Positions 48,807-64,000 of a DNA stretch of 64,000 nt are shown here, piece by piece. The position numbers and the translations under genes are program-made. Where the stretch lies: the NCBI GenBank assembly GCA_037178855.1, contig JASJZC010000005.1, forward strand, positions 9,424,001 through 9,488,000, given 5' to 3'. The notes beneath the pieces were generated by a model. The model was given only the letters and a program-made list of their open reading frames with translations. It was not told where the DNA came from and ran no database searches. This stretch comes from Oscheius sp. JU75. Taxonomy: Eukaryota > Nematoda > Chromadorea > Rhabditida > Rhabditidae. Numbering within the stretch: position 1 is the first letter of the stretch; each line of letters starts with the position of its first letter.

Positions 48807-51316
48807 ATGTCGTTCACAGAGCAAATTGGAATTGACATTGGAACAACCCATTCAAGAGTATCCATTTTCAAAGATGGACGTCCTCATGTGGTTGCGAACG
48901 AGCTCGGTGAGCAATCAGAACAAACCAGGCATTTTTTATTTATTTTTTCAGTTAGCAATCTTACTCCGTCCTATGTAGCCTACACAGAAAAACTGTGTCA
49001 TGTTGGAGTTCGAGCAAAACAGCAAGCTGTTATGAATGTGCCTAACACTATATATGGTTTGTGCTGCTTTCAAATCCTAAAAAATATTTTCCGGCATAAG
49101 ACGCATACTGGGGCGTAGTTTCAACGACAGGTCGGTTAAAAAAGATCAAAAAACCTTACAGTACAACGTCGTCGAAGTAAAAGGGCTGCCAAGAGTTGAA
49201 ACCAACAACAGAGATAACAGAGACGAGAGAGTAAAAGTTGCTCCGGAAGAAGTCATGGCTCTTTTGCTCGAAAAAATGATAGAGATTGGAGAACATGCAC
49301 TCCGAAAACCAGTCAAGGCCAGTTTTCCATTAGGTTTTTCAATAACAAATGATTGTAGAAAGCAATTATTACAGTACCATCCCAGTTCGATTGTTATCAG
49401 CGTAGAGCAGTCAAAGATGCTGCAGACATTCTTGGACTTGAGAACGAGCTCATCAACGAGACTACAGCAGCCGCGATAGCCTATGCTTTCGAAAACAAGT
49501 CGGAGTTTGTTAATAAGAAGAAGAATCTGCTAATCTACAATATGGGAGGAGGATTCACGACAGCGGTCGGTTCTTCTTCCATCATGTTGAGCAGATATAT
49601 CTTGGCTTCAGCGATGTGGATGATTTCTTAGGGGCGCAATTGTTCCAGTTTTTGGTTAGAGCTCTTTTTTACTTTATAGCAAGCTACTACCAACTTACCA
49701 CCATTCGAGAAGGATATAGTTCATTTCCAACGACGAGCGGCAGAGTGCCAATTGTTTAAAAGTGGAGTGCGAAATTCCTCCACAAACGTAATCACAAATA
49801 TGTGCGCCTTAAAATCGGATATGGTGAATTGTTTTGCGCGCAATTTGTACGGACGTTGTCGAACTCGATTTGCAGACAATCGTCACTGTTGAAAACCAAA
49901 AAGCCAATGTTCTGTGCACTGCAGGAGACCTGCACCTAGGAGGGGACGATTTTGACCAAATTCTGGTAGATCATTGCTGTCATCAGTTCTATCGTAAACA
50001 TCAAGTGGATTTGAAGAAGGAGGATCGCGCCCTGTGTCGTCTTAGACGAGCCTGCGAAAAAACTAAGCGAGATCTCTCCTTCTCCGTGCAAGCAACTGTC
50101 GATGTCGAAGACTTGCTTCCTGGCAAGGATTTTGAAGTGCCCATTACAAGAACAGAATTCGAAAGAATGTGTTACCAACTATTCGAAATGGCTATTTGTC
50201 CTGTTACAAGAGTTTTCGAAGATTTTCGAAGAAAGACTCAGGTAACTTTAACTTGCACACTGTAAATCTGCATTGAGATTGACGAGACAATATTGGTAGG
50301 AGGGGCAACAAGAATGCCTCGCATACAACAGTTACTGCAAAATCGTTTCCCCTTGATTCACAGAAATCTGAATCTTTCTGTGAATCAAGACGAGGCCGCC
50401 GTTCTTGGAGCCGCAGTTAGAATAGCTGGAGCCGTAGCCTTTCAAGACGTCATACCAGAAGAGTTATGCATTTGTATACCTAAATATTGTGATCCGGGAG
50501 ACTTCAAAACTACCGTGTTCCAGGTGAGGTTTTTAAGTATAGTTTTTTTAGGCTAGTATAAACATTTTGTGCAAGAATACGTATCTGAATATTTGTTTTC
50601 AAACATGAGAGAAATGATAATTAATGGACAGAGAATAACAACAAATAAATGACAAATAATTAATTTTCACCTTTCAGAGAAACCAGCAGTTCCCTGGCTT
50701 CATAAAAAAGACGCACCACATTAGTGTACGTCAGGTGGTTAACTTTAAAAGAATTGTTATTCAGGGAACCACAATAACAGTGGATGTTTACCAGGGCGAG
50801 CTCTCAGTCCGGTTTGAACTGAATAATGACTACCGCAACAAATGGCTTACGGTTTCTATACTCTAATAATAATCTCTGACCTTTGTTATAGTTAGACTTC
50901 AGTGTAGACTCGGATGGGATCTTAAAAGTGAACGCACGCTTGGATCGCCCGGAGAAAATCCCCCTGCTTCCCTATCCGACTAATAGTATATCTGATAACG
51001 AAATAGAATTAATTACTAACAAACTTGCTCGATACAAGAAGCACAGGGCGGTTGATTCCGAGCGAATACTTGCAAACGATGCAAGACATGCACTGGTTGG
51101 CTTCGTAAAAATGGTTGGTTGGCTTCGTAAAACCGGTTTAGTATTTGAATTCAGATGCCTGAAAAGGCGCAATGCAAAAAGGTTCGAGACATCGTCGAAA
51201 ATTGGTTGGAAAAGAACCCAGATGCTAAATCGACTGAATACAAGAAAATGCTGGATGTCTCAAAAAATATAGTGACGGGAATTAACAAGGACCATAGTTC
51301 GGAAAAGGCACCATAA
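48807..51316 (+). CDS. Divergent Hsp70-like protein with lid
   Basis: Hsp70s bind and release unfolded peptides using ATP. ATG at 48807 gives [20 protein letters not shown], the first phosphate loop. Further exons carry [92 protein letters not shown] and [12 protein letters not shown]. The interdomain linker and substrate-binding domain are strongly altered ([15 protein letters not shown]). The last exon encodes a lid-like helical part ([18 protein letters not shown]) and ends SSEKAP, without EEVD. Changed residues in the nucleotide site ([11 protein letters not shown] instead of [11 protein letters not shown]) suggest weak or lost ATPase. Exons are separated by introns of about 40-300 nt. 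It resembles the gene at 61062-63480. Confidence 0.75.
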
Positions 51317-51492
51317 AACCTTTCGGCCTAGCAAAGTCTGGTTACTGAAGAAATGGCAATACTAGTAGAGGAATCTCATGATAACATTTTAGTTAATCAG
51401 TAACATGTTTTGTTTATGACTGGTTCGACCCCGGAATATCTTTGACATGTGTTTTCCTAATTTTTTTTTGCAGAACAGTAACTTTTTTGAAA

Positions 51493-53993
<2,501 letters not shown>

Positions 53994-54150
53994 TTTTCCC
54001 TTTCAACACATGCGAGATGCAAACTAGTCTATGAAACAAAAATTTGCTTAACAGTGATATGTATATCGATCTGGGGTTCTATTCCAACCTTCTTTTGTGA
54101 GAGTCCTCGTTTGTGTGTTTTTTCTAGGAAGTTTTACCAATTTGTTTACT

Positions 54151-56092
<1,942 letters not shown>

Positions 56093-56234
56093 GCCAGACT
56101 CAACAGCTTCATTTGTTATATTTTAAGACAAATCTTGAAACTGTTATATCATTTGTGCTCAAATATTCAAATCACTTACAGTCTTCATTGGAGACAATAA
56201 AAAGGAATTTTTAAGCAATTTATTGCAAACATTA

Positions 56235-56876
<642 letters not shown>

Positions 56877-56926
56877 AACGATTTGGTTCTATCAGTTTTC
56901 AGATCAGTTTTTCATTGGTTCTGGAG

Positions 56927-58151
56927 ATGAAGACTACACTTTGCCATGTTTGCGAAGAAAATCGGGACGGCCTCCATGATTTTCCAATAGAGTCGGACAC
57001 TGCCAGAGCTTAGGCTTCTAGTCTCGAGTGGACGAGCAAATTCGACAGTTACGCGGCTAAAAAAAATTGCCGGAATCTCCATGTGTGTTCCTTGTATTAC
57101 AACGAGGGTGACTATGTATCTTTTGGTGGAAGGCAACAGTTGCGTTATGGAGCCCTGCCGGTAAGGTACTCTCTTGAAAACGTACCATATGTTTTCAGAT
57201 GAAGTTAGTATCTTCTGCTGATCTTTCGACTCCTACGAAGATAAAAAGAACGGAAGAGTTTGTCATGGATAATATCAACGTTGACAGCAAATTGTCCGAT
57301 AATTACTACTTCTTGTCACAGCCGAAAATTCTGAAGCTTTTCTCTGATTGGATGTGCTGTCCGTCCCGCAACGTACGATTCAAGATGACCGTGCTGGCCG
57401 ATGCTCAATACGATTCAAGAGGGTTCACTGCGAAAATATCCAGGTTAGCAATTTAGTGTCTTTTCTATTTCTTTCTTTTTCTACTTTCTTCCCGGTAGAT
57501 ACGAATGCATGGATACCGAAAGTAACATGTTCGAGAGGCAGACAACATTAGTAACAGAATGGAAGTTGTCGGTTTAAAGAAATGCCTCAACGATGTTCTG
57601 GCTGAAACCGACTACTCTATGAAAGAGTAATAAACAGATCATGGGCGGTATTCGCGACCGTCAAGCTCTGAAACATACCTGACAAATGGCACGACACTCG
57701 TAACTTCTGGAGAAAGTAAAAAAATGTAGCAAAGAATTCCAATCTGGCTTGGATTTTTGATAGGCTCTACAATTGGCTCTGGATCACGATTGCTTGCGCT
57801 GGTGGTAACTATGAGCTCCTCAAAGAACTTATCCAGTCGTCTGTTTATCACCTACTGGGACTGCATCACTATCCGAGAAAATTTAAGTGAGTGCCATATA
57901 AACACTTTTTCTATTCATATTCTGTTAGACACATCGCAGGATGCTCCCATGGCCCCGTCAATTGCAACAAGCTTTGTTTGAATCCCGTAGCCGATGCGGC
58001 TCAAATTGCAACCTTGGAGGAGATGGTCAATGACAGCAACTTTTTGAAGAGCGTTAGAACTACAAAGACTCTAGACCGCTCCTCTGTTCAACAGAGAATA
58101 GGTCGCCCTCGGCGCGGAGCAAGGGGCAGATTTAATTTTGCTTTCCATTAG
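56927..58151 (+). pseudogene. THAP-type zinc-finger gene, possibly decayed or transposon-derived
   Basis: ATG 56927 opens LCHVCEENRDGLHDFP, like the start of a THAP domain (C-x2-C, then 'FP'). In the same frame, after a TAG at 57011, come LEWTSKFDSYA and NLHVCSLYYNEGDYVSFGG with YGALP, like the usual 'W..K', 'CSxHF..DY..GG' and 'AVP' end. The zinc-binding His is Tyr here. Further exons follow across a GTAAGG...TTTCAG intron (EEFVMDNINVDSKLSDNYYF). A last pair of exons (about 57765 to 58151) reads YNWLWITIACAGGNYELLK, then NKLCLNPVADAAQIATLEEM, and ends with an AT-hook-like RIGRPRRGARGRF. THAP proteins bind DNA and are often derived from transposases. The in-frame stop suggests a pseudogene unless an upstream start or another splice avoids it. 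Confidence 0.5.
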
Positions 58152-58434
58152 CGCAGAACGCTTTTGCGTAGTTTTTGCGCACAGCGTGCACTTTCAGACT
58201 TTGGGACCTATTTTATCGGATTCACAAAAAGTTACCCTTTTTCACGTAATTTGGTCAAAAAATAAAAGAACAGTGAGATTTGAGGTGGTTGACTCAATTT
58301 CTAGGGTAAAGTTATCGACGCGGAGGTATAGTTACTCTTTTCGGTTATAAAGTCACCACAAATACTCTTGCAAAGAGTGGTGGATTGTTGTATTGTCACA
58401 ATTTAGTTCACACAGTCACAAAGTATTTATTCGG

Positions 58435-60406
<1,972 letters not shown>

Positions 60407-60926
60407 TCTGAAGAAGGATTTCTATACAGTAGTATACAAAAGTTCGGTATTCCGGGGTTCAAACCCATGTCAGAAACAAGGGAAACTGTTATTATATAGA
60501 CTAGATTCCATGGAAAAAGCTGGTCGAATCATAATTCTGGGGATATTGCTGCTGGACCTGTTGATAACTGGCAGAGTGGCAAACTATCTGAAAACTTTCT
60601 AATCCAAAAGTTGAATGAACAAGGAACCTGTTTATTTCCATAGCCTGCTTGATAGGTAGGGTAGTAAGGATTGTGTTGCCTATGCCTGGTATCTTGCTGA
60701 ACCTGGATTAGTGAATTGAAGGAAAAAGTGTACACACCGGTGGGTTATGCTGAGGGTAGACACCATAAGTCAACGTAGTGTCTCCATAGAAGACTTGTTG
60801 AGTGGATGAATGCATAGCAAGTCTGGTCTTGGCGACTTCCGCATAGGTTCTTGAAGGAGGTCTATCTAAAACCCTAGCCTTTGGGGGTAATAAGATTTTG
60901 AGAGAATAAAAAAAGCAAAAACATTT

Positions 60927-60943
60927 CGCTCCCGGGTGGGCTC

Positions 60944-60980
<37 letters not shown>

Positions 60981-60999
60981 CCTATTGCGCCACGGAAGC
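60927..60999 (-). tRNA. tRNA-Asn (anticodon GTT)
   Basis: On the minus strand: acceptor GCTTCCG with CGGGAGC (one G-T pair), D-arm GGCGCAATAGGTAGCGC, anticodon stem TTCGG/CCGAA with loop CTGTTAA (anticodon GTT), and T-arm GGTGG-TTCGAGC-CCACC. Discriminator G. All arms pair, there is no intron, and the sequence is typical of eukaryotic tRNA-Asn. It lies between the third lidless Hsp70 and the last Hsp70-like gene. Confidence 0.94.
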
Positions 61000-61061
61000 A
61001 CTTTTCGCCGCAAATCGCTTGGTGTTACAATCTGTTCCCTCTTTTATCGCTTCCAACCTCT

Positions 61062-63480
<2,419 letters not shown>

Positions 63481-63819
63481 GGCCTCTGAAGGATCGATCG
63501 AGAAGTGAGAAATTAAAAGGCACAAGAATAGAGCTGGTGTGGAAGAAGTTTGGCGCAATGAAGGAAACCCACTGATAAGGGTGGGCGGCGAGGAGGCGAG
63601 TAAACACGACAAATCTGTGATGAAACTAGATGTTTTTGAAAATTTTTTAGCGGAAAGAATTGCCCATCTGGTGCTCTCCAACGCTAGAAGTCTAACTAAA
63701 AAACTGAACGAGAAAAGAGTTGGAGTGAGCTACGTAAAGGGCTTCACAGTTTATTTTTTAAAGACTACTGTATATGCAAATACTGCCAAAACTTGTTTTC
63801 TAGCAAAAAATTACGGTGG

Positions 63820-63889
63820 TGCCTCCAGGCGAGATTGCACCACCGACCTTCTGTTTACGAGACAGACGCTCTGCCACTGAGCTATAGTC
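63820..63889 (-). pseudogene. Decayed tRNA-Thr (anticodon CGT)
   Basis: On the minus strand the D-arm (TAGCTCAGTGGCAGAGC), anticodon arm (TCTGT-CTCGTAA-ACAGA, anticodon CGT) and 3' acceptor strand (TGGAGGC) are those of tRNA-Thr. The 5' acceptor strand reads GACTATA, where GCCTCCA would be needed to pair. The T-arm (GGTGG-TGCAATC-TCGCC) has lost the TTC of the T-loop and one stem pair. I judge it non-functional. Confidence 0.6.
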
Positions 63890-64000
63890 TATTTCCAACG
63901 TCCAGCGGCACATGAATTTGAATGCTGATGACACAGTATTTGCGCGCAAAGAAAAAACTCCAAATTTTTGTATTTCCTTAATTTCCCGCATACTTTTTTA

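Noticed and set aside
60407..60620. Heat-shock elements upstream of Hsp70 copy C
   Set aside because: Scattered TTC and GAA words occur, but no run with the correct 5-bp spacing was seen, so no regulatory site was called.

Overview
The window is nuclear DNA of a nematode, most likely a chromadorean (inference). Five observations support this. Two genes are nematode-type seven-helix chemoreceptors. Most introns are 36-60 nt with a T-rich (T)TTTCAG or TTTTAG acceptor. An SL1-like spliced-leader RNA gene is present. A LOV-1-type polycystin-1 gene and an MKS-1 gene are present. I cannot name the species. Exon boundaries were worked out by hand from splice signals, reading phase and remembered family features; no database search was run.

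Layout. 0.6-3.3 kb: two chemoreceptor genes, tail to tail. 3.6-8.0 kb: a tandem cluster of unusual small proteins with glycine/alanine-rich hydrophobic segments and a C-terminal J-domain (two complete copies, one lacking a clear 5' end, one frameshifted relic). 8.8-11.1 kb: a sphingomyelin-synthase-family gene on the minus strand. 11.1-13.6 kb: repeat-bearing DNA with a few exon-like pieces. 13.8-15.6 kb: a 410-aa gene I do not recognise, with a broken partial copy facing it at 15.8-16.3 kb. 16.4-18.2 kb: mks-1, a ciliary transition-zone gene. 18.3-20.9 kb: a PGAP2/FRAG1-like membrane protein gene. 20.9-28.5 kb: sparse, with two hairpins, a tRNA-Val and one small two-exon gene.

28.5-40.4 kb: one large gene for a LOV-1/polycystin-1-like protein (signal peptide, Ser/Thr-rich stalk, duplicated Cys domain, GPS, PLAT, polycystin channel). 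A spliced-leader RNA gene lies inside one of its introns on the same strand. 43.3-45.5 kb: pyruvate kinase. 45.7-48.7 kb: transposon debris (LINE fragment, mariner fragment, palindromic MITE-like DNA). 48.8-63.5 kb: an Hsp70 array. Two divergent Hsp70-like genes with a lid lie at the outer ends. Three canonical-looking but lidless Hsp70 genes, a 617-bp inverted duplicate of one of them and a THAP-like relic lie between them. A tRNA-Asn and a decayed tRNA-Thr lie near the right end.

Functional links are loose. The chemoreceptors, mks-1 and lov-1 all relate to sensory neurons or cilia. The J-domain cluster and the Hsp70 array are about 41 kb apart, and a chaperone partnership between them would be speculation.
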